Source: Tetradesmus obliquus | Lineage: Eukaryota > Chlorophyta > Chlorophyceae > Sphaeropleales > Scenedesmaceae | Assembly (NCBI GenBank): GCA_030272155.1 | Contig: CP126197.1 | Coordinates: 5,076,001-5,140,000, forward strand | Direction of reading: 5' to 3' | Length of the DNA stretch: 64,000 nucleotides | In this document: positions 44,209 to 54,481 of the stretch, piece after piece | Position numbering within the stretch: position 1 is the stretch's first letter | Layout of the letters: every line of letters begins with the position of its first letter | The notes under the pieces: model-generated | What the model was told of the DNA's origin: nothing | Databases searched by the model: none | What the model saw: the letters and a program-made list of their open reading frames with translations, nothing else | Program-made: the position numbers and the translations under genes

Positions 44209-47200
44209 GTTAGTCAGCGCACCTGCCAGCCTGTGCAGTGCCCCGCCACCACCAGCTGAGGCTGCATGGCCACGATGTCAGCAACGGTGGGCTGTATGCG
44301 GGCCGCGGTGTCCTTGGGGGACAGGTGGAACCCTGCCGGCGCAGCAGCAGCAGCAGCAGCGAATCCAGCAGTCAAGTTGCCGACCATTCAAGTACTACGT
44401 GTTGACGTAAATTTTCATGCAGCCGTAGTGTACGGAGCGCGCTGCGCGCAACGTGCATGATGCCACACAGCCACTTACGCCAAGAGCGGTGCTGAATTCT
44501 ACTGCAGCAGTGAGCAACCCAGGCTAGCGTGCAGTCCGTGCGCCAGCATGACTGCTGTGCATGTTGCCGCACTGCAAAACATCCTCAGACTGATCAGGAG
44601 CAACACTGCAGAGTCTCTTGCACATGGCCGGCAGAGCTTGCTGTGCAAGCAGGCAGCACAGTGCTAAAAGCTCTGCAAACTCCATGTTAACAGTTGCAGT
44701 TGTGCGCGCAGCCTGCCTGAGGCAGCGTACCTCCAAAGACGGCGTATGGCGCCTGGCCTGTTTTTGCCTGCAAGCAGCAGCATACACCAGGTGTTGACGC
44801 TCAACACGAGTGACTCAACCAGCATCTTAGGGCATCATGGTGTGAGTCGTTGACAGCGACGTTGCAGTTTTGGCATGTAAGTTGTGCATGCACACAAGCC
44901 CTGCTGCAAGTACAAGACCTGTTGTAGGAAAGACCCGGTACGGCACGCAAAGGCCCGTGCAGCACGCAACCCTGCTAACCAGCAAGCTGCTGACTCTGTG
45001 ACTGTTTGACGCGCAACAGGCGGCTGTTGGGTACTACCAGGCACGCCTCATGGTACCAGGAAGTCCTCTGCCCCAGCCACGTCCAGTGTGCTACGCAGCA
45101 GCCTGCTGCACACAGCGTGCCACGACAGCGTGACTGCGTCTTTGTACAGCATTATGAGCCATGAGCAGATCTAGATCTTCCAGATGCTGGGAGGATGCTG
45201 TACTTTTTGGGTGGCGCAAGGTATGTCCCAAACCGAGAAACCAAACCGAAAAAACCAAAAAACACCAGGTAGTAACCCGTGGTGTGCGGTACACCTCATG
45301 CAGCACTGTGTGCCGCATGGCGCTGCTGATCGTGCGCGCACCTGCACATCCCGCATCACGTTGACAATGCCGGCATGTGAGCACGCACTCAACACCACCG
45401 TGCCGCGGCCTGGTAGCAGCAGCAGCAGCAGCGGCAACATAGGACACAGAACATATCCCAGCAGCTGACCCAGTGGAGGTTCTCCAACACATAAAGTGAT
45501 ATCACAAGTCCAACTGCTGTGCCGCAGTGCTGTTGGTCGGCAGGCGAGTGGGTGCTGCCGCAGGCTCAAGCAAAACGTGCAGAGGCATTGCAGGACTTGT
45601 ACCAATCCACATGTGGCTCGTTGACGACACTAGGGTTGTGCACGGTTCAGCTGCATGATGCAGTTTGCAATGCGCACTGCATGCTGTTCTCATGCAGCAG
45701 CAGCTTGTGCTGGCACCGGCAGGCACTGCTACGCCTGCTCACCTTTGACGCGTGCTGCCAGGTACCGCTCATCAGCCACAAGCTCGTCTGCCTGCCAGGC
45801 CCCGTCAGGCTCCTGCAGCTCACCAAGTCCAGCAGCAGGAGGAGTGGCAGCAGCAGCTCAACCTGATGAGCACACACTGCTTGCAGTGCACAGACAGACG
45901 GCACTGCCGTAGGGTGGCACCCTACAGACAGCCCTGCTGACCACATCTCTGGGCAAAATACATCTGATGCAGCACCATCTTGGCAAGTGTCCGTATGTCA
46001 CAATCCCAATGCGCCATGCAAGCATGTGGCAGTTGACTGCCACACGTGCCCAGGGGTTGTTTGATGCAACTTGGGCTGCATCAAACAAACCATCATTCAA
46101 ACAGTTTAGCACCCACGCCCCCACTGGCTGGCATACATGTTTCAAGCGTTGATGTATCAAGCCAACCAACATACGAACAGCTGTGTCTTGTGCGCACCCA
46201 CTGGCTGGCGTGCATGGGGTTGCCTGCCTCGTAGCTGGTGTCCTATGTTTGTGACACACACGAAAGAACAGCTGCGCTGTGAATCAACACAAACAAACAG
46301 TGTACGCACCCACTGCCTGGCGTGCATAGGGTTGCCTGCCTCATAGCTGGTGTCCTATGTGACACAATTCTGCTGCGCTGTGAACAAACACAAACAAACA
46401 GTGTACGCACCCACTGGCTGGCGTGCATGGGGTTGCCTGCCTCGTAGCTGGTGTTTCTGGGGATGCCGCCGCTGACATAAAAAGCTCCATCTAGCAGGCA
46501 GTGGCCTTGCTCATGTAGCTGCACCTCGATGCCCGGCTGCTGCAGCTGCTGCAGCTCAGGCTCCTGCAGGGCAGCACGGCAGGCGCAGCCAGCTATCGTT
46601 TGTTAGCCACACAGAACAGCAGCTGCACCTCGATGCCCGGCTGCTGCAGCTGCTGCAGCTCAGGCTCCTGCAGGGCAGCACGGCAGTGCAGCCATACGCC
46701 TGTGTTTAGCCACACCGGACGGCAGCTCCTTGCTGTTTTGCCTAGCTGCTATATGGCAGCTGATATACTAGCTGCAGCTGCTGCAGCTGCAGCTCCTGCA
46801 CGGCAGCGCAAGCAACGGACGCAGGTGCAGGTGCAGCCAGATGCTCTCAGCCCCCCTCCCCCCCCCCCCCCACACACACACGACTGCACCTGCTGATCTG
46901 TGCCTGGCTGCTACAGCCCAGGCCATGCACCAAATGCAGTGCGAACGCTGCAGCTGTCTGGTTGCCCGAAGAAAAAGTTGAAGTGCACTTGCACACAGAA
47001 GAGTTTGAAAGAGCTTGATGATGTGAATAAGTGGCAAAACATGGGAAAGATGATGCGTACGTTGTTGAAGGGCACCACCTCTCCGTTGGGAAACTGTAAG
47101 CCACGCCGCTGCGGGCGCTTGGGGTGCAGGTCAAATATGACAGGCGCTGCGCTTGCGCCGCCAGCAGCATCCGAAGCAGCAGCCCCGCCACCAGCAGCGC

Positions 47201-48916
47201 TATCACTGCCGCCGCTGGCATCAGCTGCTGCTGCTGCTGCTGCTGCCCTGGCCTCTGATATCATGCTGGCAGCTTCTATCAGGCCCACGCTGTGGTCGAT
47301 ATGCCCTGCGCAGCAACACCAGAAACTCAGCATGTTTGCATCTGCGAGAACTTACAGCATATGCCAATCACACAGCTGTATGTTATGATGCTGGCTGCAT
47401 CCAGCGGCTGCAGTGTGCGATGGCAGCAGGTACTGCTGCCTTAATGTCACTGGATGTTATGCAGCGTCACTCACCGTGACAATGGCCGAGCACTACTACA
47501 TCAGCGTCACTCAAATTCGCTCTACGTCACTGAACGTCACGCTATTCCACCCAGTGTCACTCACAGTGGCTGAGCACCGCTGCATCAGCGTCACGCAGAT
47601 TCACTCTACGTCAATCTGTGTCAATGGTCACTGCACAGTGTCACTCATAGTGGCTGAGCACTGCTGCCTCAATGTCACTCACAGTGGCTGAGCACTGCTG
47701 CCTCAATGTCACTTAGATTTACTCTATGTCACTCTTTGTCACTCTTCACTGCGCACTGTCACTCACAGTGGCTGAGCACTGCTGCGTCAGCGTCATTCAC
47801 TCAGATTCACTCTACGTCACTATTTGTCACTTTTGTTGCGCACTGTCACTCACAGTGGCTGAGCACTGCTGCCTCAATGTCAGTGTATGTCACTGTTCAC
47901 AGAGAGTTTGCAAATAGCATGTAAGCATGGAAGTATCCTGAGTATGTTCAATCGAAAAGTGCGTCGAAAGCATGCATATTATCGTGACGGGAACAGGTAA
48001 AAGGTTTACGGGCCGTTGGGGTTGAACACCCTGCGTATCTACTGTATGTCACTGTGTGTCAACCACTGGCACTCAATGTCACTCACAGTGGCTGAGCACT
48101 GCTGCCTCAATGTCGGCCACATCCACCCCCAAGGCCTCCGTGTTGTGCCTGAACACCTGAGGGCTGGGGCCGCCGTCAAACAGCAGCCTGCATGCACACA
48201 CGCAGACGTGCATGAGGGAGTGCTTGTCAGAAACTATGATGCGAGCATGCTGCAAAGTGCGCAGGCTGGTTGAGCTGCGGCGGAGCGATTGCAGGGGCCG
48301 CAACATGGCGTGCTCAACCGTATTATGTGTGGCAGAGCTGCTAGGGCTCATCCAGTGTTCCCAGCAGGACGGTGCTCAAGACCGCAGCAAACATGGAGTA
48401 AACAAACTATATGTTGCATAACATTCCAGGATAATACTCAAACAAATGAGAAGTGCCTGCTGTGAGACGTACGTGCGAGACTTGCCATCCACCTCTGCTG
48501 TCAGCAGCACCGACAGCCCGTGTCCTGCAAAAGCCACCTTTTGGAAGTCCAAGCAGCCTGCTCTGCCAGTGCGCACGTCTGAAACGTTATGCGAAACCTC
48601 TGACTGGTACATGGCTGGCAGTGGCAGGGCAGAAGCATGATGCAGTGGTGTCGGAGTCTTTCGGCACTGCTGTGAGTGCTGCATCATGATGCCGGTGGTG
48701 ATGAACAGGTTACTACGGCTGTGCACCGCCCAGACATGGCTTGAAACAAAATCCTTGATTCTTATGCGCGGTAAGTCGAGCGTCTGAAGGCTCACCAGCT
48801 CGTTCTGAAGCCTTGGCGCTCGGGTCTGCAGCACCGCATGGCTGTGAGAGACCATCTGACTCATTATCCACTATCACCAACAAATGAAGCTTATCTAGTT
48901 CAACCAGACCCTCCAT
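43792..48916 (-). CDS. Metallo-beta-lactamase-fold hydrolase (DHPP-synthase-like family)
   Basis: Ten exons: 48916-48796, 48578-48473, 48187-48087, 47305-47061, 46563-46411, 45812-45743, 45409-45342, 44767-44731, 44332-44223, 43884-43792; 1104 nt, 367 aa. Motifs in order: LHLLVIVDNESDGLS, GHGLSVLLTAEVDG, TLLFDGGPSPQVFRHN, LSHWHIDH (the HxHxDH metal motif, restored across the exon 3/4 join), SGGIPRNT, TVVLSACSHAGIVNV (His ligand), YAVFGGFHLSP, VVAGHCTGWQ (last His), and a C-terminal SFVGARFSF. This set marks the MBL subfamily annotated as 7,8-dihydropterin-6-methyl-4-(ribofuranosyl)aminobenzene-phosphate synthase-like; the true substrate in algae is not known to me. All metal ligands are present, so it should be active, probably cytosolic. 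An Ala/Ser/Gly insertion follows the metal motif. An in-frame ATG further upstream (49072) is possible, but the chosen start keeps the family's usual N-terminus. Confidence 0.85.
46110..46355 (-). repeat. Three donor echoes of hydrolase exon 5
   Basis: CACCCACTGGCTGGCGTGCA and GGGTTGCCTGCCTC repeat at about 46195 and 46305, with a weaker copy near 46112; the real exon end is 46411. The units include CTGGTGTCCTATG and intron text (AACACAAACAAACAGTGTAC). Confidence 0.88.
46615..46810 (-). repeat. Acceptor echoes of hydrolase exon 5
   Basis: 46618-46685 repeats the start of exon 5 and its acceptor almost perfectly (AGCTGCACCTCGATGCCCGG); a shorter copy lies at about 46772-46810. Confidence 0.85.
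46853..46881. repeat. Poly-C run followed by (CA)n
   Basis: A run of about 18 C, interrupted once by T, joined to CACACACACA, in intron 4 of the hydrolase gene. Probably unstable and error-prone in sequencing. Confidence 0.9.
47455..47890 (-). repeat. Six or more donor echoes of hydrolase exon 3
   Basis: GTCACTCACAGTGGCTGAGC and ACTGCTGCCTCAATGTCA recur at about 47460, 47562, 47638, 47672, 47757 and 47846; the real exon end is 48087. Two of them are adjacent, only 40 bp apart. Spacer text (CAGATTCACTCTAYGTCA) is also repeated. Confidence 0.9.
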
Positions 48917-49201
48917 TCGGACTTGAGCCAACAGCAGAGAGACTTCCCTGTGAACAGGAGCACTACACCTTGAAAGCTTGTGCCTGGCTGCCAAACCACA
49001 GCATACTTCGCCAACACATATCAACATGCAATTCAACAAAGCTGGGCACAACCGATCATGCAGAACTTCCAACCCACTCCAACCAGGGCTCAGCTATGTT
49101 ATATTTCACTGCTGCACTGCCTCATGTCCCCGCCCTCGCACTGAGTTCGGTCCTTTTCCGGCCTTCCGTCGGAGTACATAACTTAGGCGGAGCAGTGCAA
49201 A
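48917..49201. promoter_or_regulatory. Divergent promoter region between the hydrolase and RPL7
   Basis: Only 285 bp separate the two start codons, so the two genes very probably share a bidirectional promoter. A pyrimidine-rich stretch (TCGGTCCTTTTCCGGCCTTCC) lies 60 bp before the RPL7 ATG, as is common for ribosomal protein genes. No TATA box is evident. Confidence 0.5.
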
Positions 49202-51282
49202 ATGGCTCCTGTTCCAGAGCTGCTGCTCAAGAAGCGCAACAGGGATGCTGCGTGGGCAGAGAAGAGGGCGACTGCCGCCCTCGAGGCCAGGAAGAAGGCC
49301 CGTGAGCAGCGCAAGGAGATCTTCAAGAGGGCTGAGCAGTATGTGAACGAGTACCGTCAGCAGGTGCGCAGAGCAGCCGGCGCGATGGCAAAGCTCAGTC
49401 ACTTCCTGCAGGTGGCACTGGCGACCTGAAGTAGTGTCAAGGGAAGCTTAAATCAGATACTGAATTACCCTAGATAGCCTGGAGGCTCCGGGTTGCTCAC
49501 AGCAGTGCCATAACACCAGCAGCCACCGCAGAGCTCGCGTCTGGCCGCAGCTGGCGACGTAAGCTCTTGTGGTAGAACATCTGCTCGATCAGCGGCGTAT
49601 CAGCGCTGCCCAGGCAGCAGCATGGCGTCCCTGGCCGCTGTGGCTGACAGCAGCGAGCGGTGTCTCTGTTGCTGCTCTTTGCTTTGTGGCCTTGCAGGAG
49701 AAGGACACCATCAGGCTCAGGCGTGAGGCTAAGGCCAACGGTGGCTTCTATGTCGAGCCCGAGGCCAAGCTGGCCTTCGTGGTGCGCATCCGTGGTCTGA
49801 ACAAGATTCACCCCAAGGTGCGGCGGCGCTGCTGCTGCTGCTGTTGTTGCTGGAGCTCATGCATGTGCATGTGAAGCAGCTGTCATTGCTTGTGCACTAC
49901 ATGCAGGACCTGTTTATGGCTGTGTTAACTACAGTCTTGCAAGGTCTAGGTGGATGCGTGTGTGTTACATGTACACAAAGCAGGGTGCAGCGAACAGCAG
50001 CAGCAGCCTGACTCACCTCTCTGCTGTGTCGCCATGCTGCATTGATGCTGTGTGCAGACCAAGAAGATCCTGCAGCTGCTGCGCCTGCGCCAGATCAACA
50101 TGGGCGTGTTCGTGCGGGTGAGCAGCGCATGTGGCAGCAGCAGCCGCCAGGGCGATGCAGCTGCAGCAGCTGCAACAGCAGCAGCAGGTGGCGGTGCACC
50201 GCCGTGCAGGGATCAAACAGGCTGGAGCAGGAGCATATTGCAGGACAGATTGCAGCAGCAGTGCTGGGTTCTGAGTGCTGTACCCCAGCATGCTATGTGA
50301 CGCAGATTCCTCAGCATGTTGACACGGCGGCACTCGTGCTGAAGCACAGTGCGGGCAGTTACACTAAACAGGCATGCTGCAATGCTAGGTCTGGCTGCAG
50401 CAGCAGCATGTGTGCAGCCATCAAAAGCAGGGGCACGTGTTGCCCATTGCAGCGGCACCTGCAGCAGGGCAGCAGCTACCGCTGACGCAGCGCATTGTCC
50501 ATAGTCTGTGTTGTGTGTTGAGTGAAGCAACAACATTTAGCCGAGTGGTTAGTTGCATTGCATTGCATCCCAATACCACAGCCGCATACCACACCAGCAG
50601 CGGCCGTCCTGCAGTGATGTGATCATTTCCGTCAGCAGCAGCGGCAGCAGTGCAGCTGGCTGGTCAACAGGCGTTGGGGTCTGGATACTTGTTGAGCAAA
50701 ATTCACCCCGCAGCAGCCCTTGCAGGGGCAGTTGCAACTGCCTTTGCGAGTACTAAGCACACAGCACTGCAGGACAATCTTGGGTCACTGCAGGGCAGTG
50801 TATGTGCGCTGGGGGCATTGCTGCAGCGTCAGCCAAGCCGATGCAATGTCAGAGCAGGGCTAGTGAGCTGGTGCACATGGTGGCAGTGACGGCAGCAGCT
50901 TGCCAGCAACTAGTGACAAGATGCAGCATGAACAGCTCACCTGTGCAGCAGGCTCACATGCGTGGTCCTTGCATCCAGCTGTGTTGCGCTCGCTGCCTAT
51001 AGTATGGCTCTTGCATGATGGCAAGGCCCATCTTATAGACAGAGAGCGCAACACGCGCTGCGGTTAGCTGCTCCCGGCCTGCCTGTGTTGCTGTTCACCA
51101 CTGGCTGTTGCCTTCACGGCTGCTTGCTATAGATCAGAATGATGAACCATTGTTTCTGACCACCATCATGTTGGCCTCCTTGCCTGCTGCTGCTGCTGCC
51201 AAGATCAAATCACTAAGGCCACGCTGGGCCTGCTGAAGCGTGTGAAGCCCTGGGCCTTTGCTAGTGCATGTGTATTGACCCT

Positions 51283-51316
<34 letters not shown>

Positions 51317-51396
51317 TGCTTTACTGTTGAACAGATCACCAAGGCCACACTGGGCCTGCTGCAGCGCTTGGAGCCCTGGGCCATGTGCATCGACTA

Positions 51397-51445
<49 letters not shown>

Positions 51446-51532
51446 CTCTCAACACCAGATCACTAAGGCCATGCTGGGCCTGCTGAAGCGCGTGGAGCCC
51501 TCCACCACTTGTTACTCGTGTGTATCGACCCT

Positions 51533-51568
<36 letters not shown>

Positions 51569-53193
51569 ATCCACCGAACAGATCACTAAGGCCACGCTGG
51601 GCTTGCTGAAGCGCGTGGAGCCCTCAGCCTCTGGTCGTTCATACTTTTTGACCTTTCTTGCTGCTGCTGCTGCTGCTGTTTGGGTTTGTGTTCAACAGAT
51701 CACCAAGGCCACGCTGGGCCTGCTGAAGCGCGTGGAGCCGTACATTGCGTGGGGCTACCCCAACCTCAAGACGGTGCGCGAGCTCATCTACAAGCGCGGC
51801 TTCGGCAAGGTGGACGGCAACCGCATCCCGCTCACAGACAACCGCATCGTGGAGCAGGTGCGGCTGAGGCTGGGGTTTTGGACAGCTGCTGAGTTTATAA
51901 CCTGGTTTTACGAGTTTTGTGAGGGTTAGTAAATGGAGGGTTCATGGTGAACCTGGGCAGTCGCAGCAGCAACAGAGTTATGGGCACCTGGCTGTGCTAG
52001 AGCCTAGCTGCAGATCTTCCATGTCTGGTTGGCTGTTGGGGTTCATTTGCTGTGCGCCAAGGACACCGTCTGTCTGTGCATACGACCGTATATCTCTCAC
52101 TACCTGCGTCAATCTGCCTGGCTGGCTGCCCGCCCACCTGAACGGTAAAGGGTCAGTGAACCACCAGGGGCTGCGTGCAGAGGGGCGGTTGTGGAGGACC
52201 CGATGTATCAGTTCTGCAGTAGCTGTGTTTACAATTATGATGACAAGGTCTGTGCTGCTGCTGCTGCTGCTCGCCAGGTGCTGGGTGCCAAGAACATCCT
52301 GTGCACGGAGGACCTCATCCACGAGATCTACACCGTGGGCCCCGCCTTCAAGGAGGCCTCCAACTTCCTGTGGCCATTCAAGCTCAGCAGGTGCGGCGAT
52401 GATGATGCAGGCTTGCTTGCAGCGTGTGTTAGCCTATGAACGGCATAGTGCTGCATGCTGCAGCTCTTGATAGCTGTTGCAAGGAGGCCTCCAACTTCTG
52501 TGGCCATTCAAGCTCAGCAGGTACAGCTGATGTTGTGCAGGCAGCAGCGGCAGCCAGCAGTGCAACTGCAGTTGTGGATTTCACGAGGTGCATCGTATCG
52601 CATCGCTGCGAGTATGGTGCTGCATCTGCGCAGCTGCAGTTCCAGTGCTGTTAGTGACGCATGTGCCGTCAGATGTCCTGGTAGCGGCTCGACTTGCAAT
52701 GCCTGGCAGCCCAGTGCAAACAACAGGTGCATCTGTGAAGTGACGAATACACACCGCCCTGTTAGTGCAGGCTTTGTGCCAACGTCAGCACCTGTTTCCA
52801 ATTGCCTATGCGCTTCACGCTCTAAACACATTCTCATCCGAGTAGGATGGCCTTTCAGCGCCAAAGCCATCTTCTGCCCTGCTTACATTTTTCAATTGAA
52901 AACTCTTTCTTTACATTTGCTGCTGAGGGTGGCCGAGGCTGACATATATTGCGTTGTTTGCCCTGTTTCTCTTTCCCTTGTGCAGCGCATTTACTCAAAT
53001 TGAAAACTCTTTCTTTACATTTGCTGCTGAGGGTGGCCGAGGCTTGACATCTCTTGCGTTGTTTGCCCTGTTTCTCTTTCCCTTGTGCAGCGCACGCGGC
53101 GGTGTTGACAAGAAGCGCCTGCACTACGTGGAGGGTGGCCAGGCAGGCAACCGCGAGGCAAAGATCAACAACCTGATCAGGCGCATGAACTAA
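49202..53193 (+). CDS. RPL7: 60S ribosomal protein L7 (uL30)
   Basis: Six exons: 49202-49363, 49698-49817, 50058-50117, 51699-51857, 52278-52390, 53091-53193; 717 nt, 238 aa, the normal length for the eukaryotic protein. Landmarks: [15 protein letters not shown], the basic N-terminus ([20 protein letters not shown]), [76 protein letters not shown], and the end [15 protein letters not shown]. It is a structural component of the cytosolic large ribosomal subunit. Introns 3 to 5 are packed with junction echoes and CTG repeats, although the coding sequence is strongly conserved. It lies head to head with the hydrolase gene. Confidence 0.96.
51205..51640 (+). repeat. RPL7: Four acceptor echoes of RPL7 exon 4
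   Basis: Copies of the first 45-50 bp of exon 4 start at 51209, 51335, 51459 and 51582; the true exon starts at 51699. Spacing is 126, 124, 123 and 117 bp. Each unit holds (CTG)n, an acceptor and ATCACYAAGGCCACGCTGGG. Three of the four keep CAG; the first has CAA. Confidence 0.95.
51398..51443 (+). repeat. (CTG)15 in RPL7 intron 3
   Basis: About 15 uninterrupted CTG/GCT units inside the third echo unit; other units carry 4 to 10. Confidence 0.92.
52481..52522 (+). repeat. RPL7: Donor echo of RPL7 exon 5
   Basis: Forty bases repeat the end of exon 5 and its GT donor (real 52350-52392) with a single C missing, 130 bp further on. Use of this donor would shift the frame. Confidence 0.93.
52894..53097 (+). 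repeat. RPL7: 104-bp tandem duplication across the RPL7 exon 6 acceptor
   Basis: AATTGAAAACTCTTTCTTTA through TTGTGCAGCGCA occurs twice in a row (from 52894 and 52998). The second copy holds the real acceptor at 53090/53091; the first has an identical acceptor followed by non-coding sequence. Only a few bases differ. Confidence 0.95.
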
Positions 53194-53510
53194 GCAGCAG
53201 CCGCAGCAGCAGCCTGTGTGTGCACGCCACGCACAGCAGCAGCGGCGGCAGCAGTATAGTTCGGTGGCTTGGCGGGGAGTGCGTTGGTCTGAAGTGCCTG
53301 CACGGCAGCTGCATGTGCTGCAGCTGCAGCCGGCAGCAGCTACGGCAGGCACTGGGCGGCGGTAGCAGCGGGGTGAGGGTGGTGAGAGGCTGCCGGCTGC
53401 TGCAGCAGCAGCGCCATGCTGCGAAGCAGGGGTGCTGCAAGCAGCAGCAGCTGGCAGGGCTGGTGGCTGTGCGCAGCAGTGTGCTGTTAGGTTTGTTATG
53501 CAGCCCAGCT

Positions 53511-54218
53511 TCACCTGTAACCTGACGATCTATCGTTTGTCCTGCGTTTGCCGTGCTGATGCTTGAATTTGTGATTTGAGAGTAGACATGACGTGACATG
53601 CAGTGCTATTGTATGCATGACGCATCTCTGCACTGGAGTGCAATCTATTGGAACAGTACGATTGCAGTCCTGACGGAGCTGTAGCTGGACGAAGTGCACT
53701 ACACAGCTGACATACGCAGCTTTATGAACTGCAAATGCCCAACATTCACCATCATCGGGGGGAAGCGGCAGCTGCAGTCTGTCGAGCAGCAGTCTCAAGA
53801 TACTATCTGATAACGGCGGGACCTCCGCAGACACGCGGTTACCGGCGCAACACGATGATGTCTTGCATCTGTCTTTAAAGTCACAATTGTGAATAGCGTA
53901 CCAAGTTACGCGTCCAACGCCGCACGCACAGGGCCACGACGGCTCAGCAGAAGATACTACAACCCATCTCAAGCATGGAAGGCTCAGGTTGCAGGGGTCA
54001 CTAGCAGTTTCACCGGGATCGAGATGCTCATACAAGTAGGATTTGAAAGGCATCAACTCGTTTTCGCGATAAAATGAAGCAATGAGTGAGCTGACGCCAA
54101 TCGGGCTGTGCCTCCACCGTGGTTGTGACAAACCAGTCAGCAACAGCAACCATGTGAAAGTGGACAGCCAGATGCTGCTGCGTGCCCAGCAGCTACACAG
54201 CGCTGCCAGCCACTTCAA
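53511..54218 (-). CDS. Hypothetical ORF of 235 aa between convergent genes
   Basis: An unspliced open frame of 708 bp with a hydrophobic N-terminus (LSTFTWLLLLTGLSQ) and ten or more Cys. It contains no homopeptide tract, unlike most long open frames here. It lies between the 3' ends of RPL7 and the PKD-like gene, so it could equally be the 3' UTR of a neighbour. No family recognised; no acceptor or donor evidence. I give it low weight. Confidence 0.22.
   Translation of the reverse strand: MKWLAALCSCWARSSIWLSTFTWLLLLTGLSQPRWRHSPIGVSSLIASFYRENELMPFKSYLYEHLDPGETASDPCNLSLPCLRWVVVSSAEPSWPCACGVGRVTWYAIHNCDFKDRCKTSSCCAGNRVSAEVPPLSDSILRLLLDRLQLPLPPDDGECWAFAVHKAAYVSCVVHFVQLQLRQDCNRTVPIDCTPVQRCVMHTIALHVTSCLLSNHKFKHQHGKRRTNDRSSGYR
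53516..53520 (+). terminator. RPL7: Candidate TGTAA polyadenylation signal of RPL7
   Basis: TGTAA 323 nt after the stop codon, the first such motif seen downstream. It fits the chlorophycean signal. Confidence 0.45.
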
Positions 54219-54481
54219 ACCGAAGTATCTATATGCACACCGGCAGCCATGTATCCCACTAGCCTAAGACGCACCACAAACAAGTTGCTTTGCTTGTAAA
54301 CTGTGAGTATCTGCGAAGGTAAGCTTCAAGAGAATCAATATGTTGACACACAGACACCTGTCGACCACAGTAGCAACAACTGCTGCACCTGCCGGCAGTC
54401 GGCACCAGCACCAACACCAGCCAAATACATACACACAGCAGAGTTGCCCATCAGCCAACATCCGCCGAGTATGCCAGACCA

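Noticed and set aside
49569..49874. Separate small plus-strand gene inside RPL7
   Set aside because: It only extends exon 2 of RPL7 into its introns; the exon alone matches the ribosomal protein.
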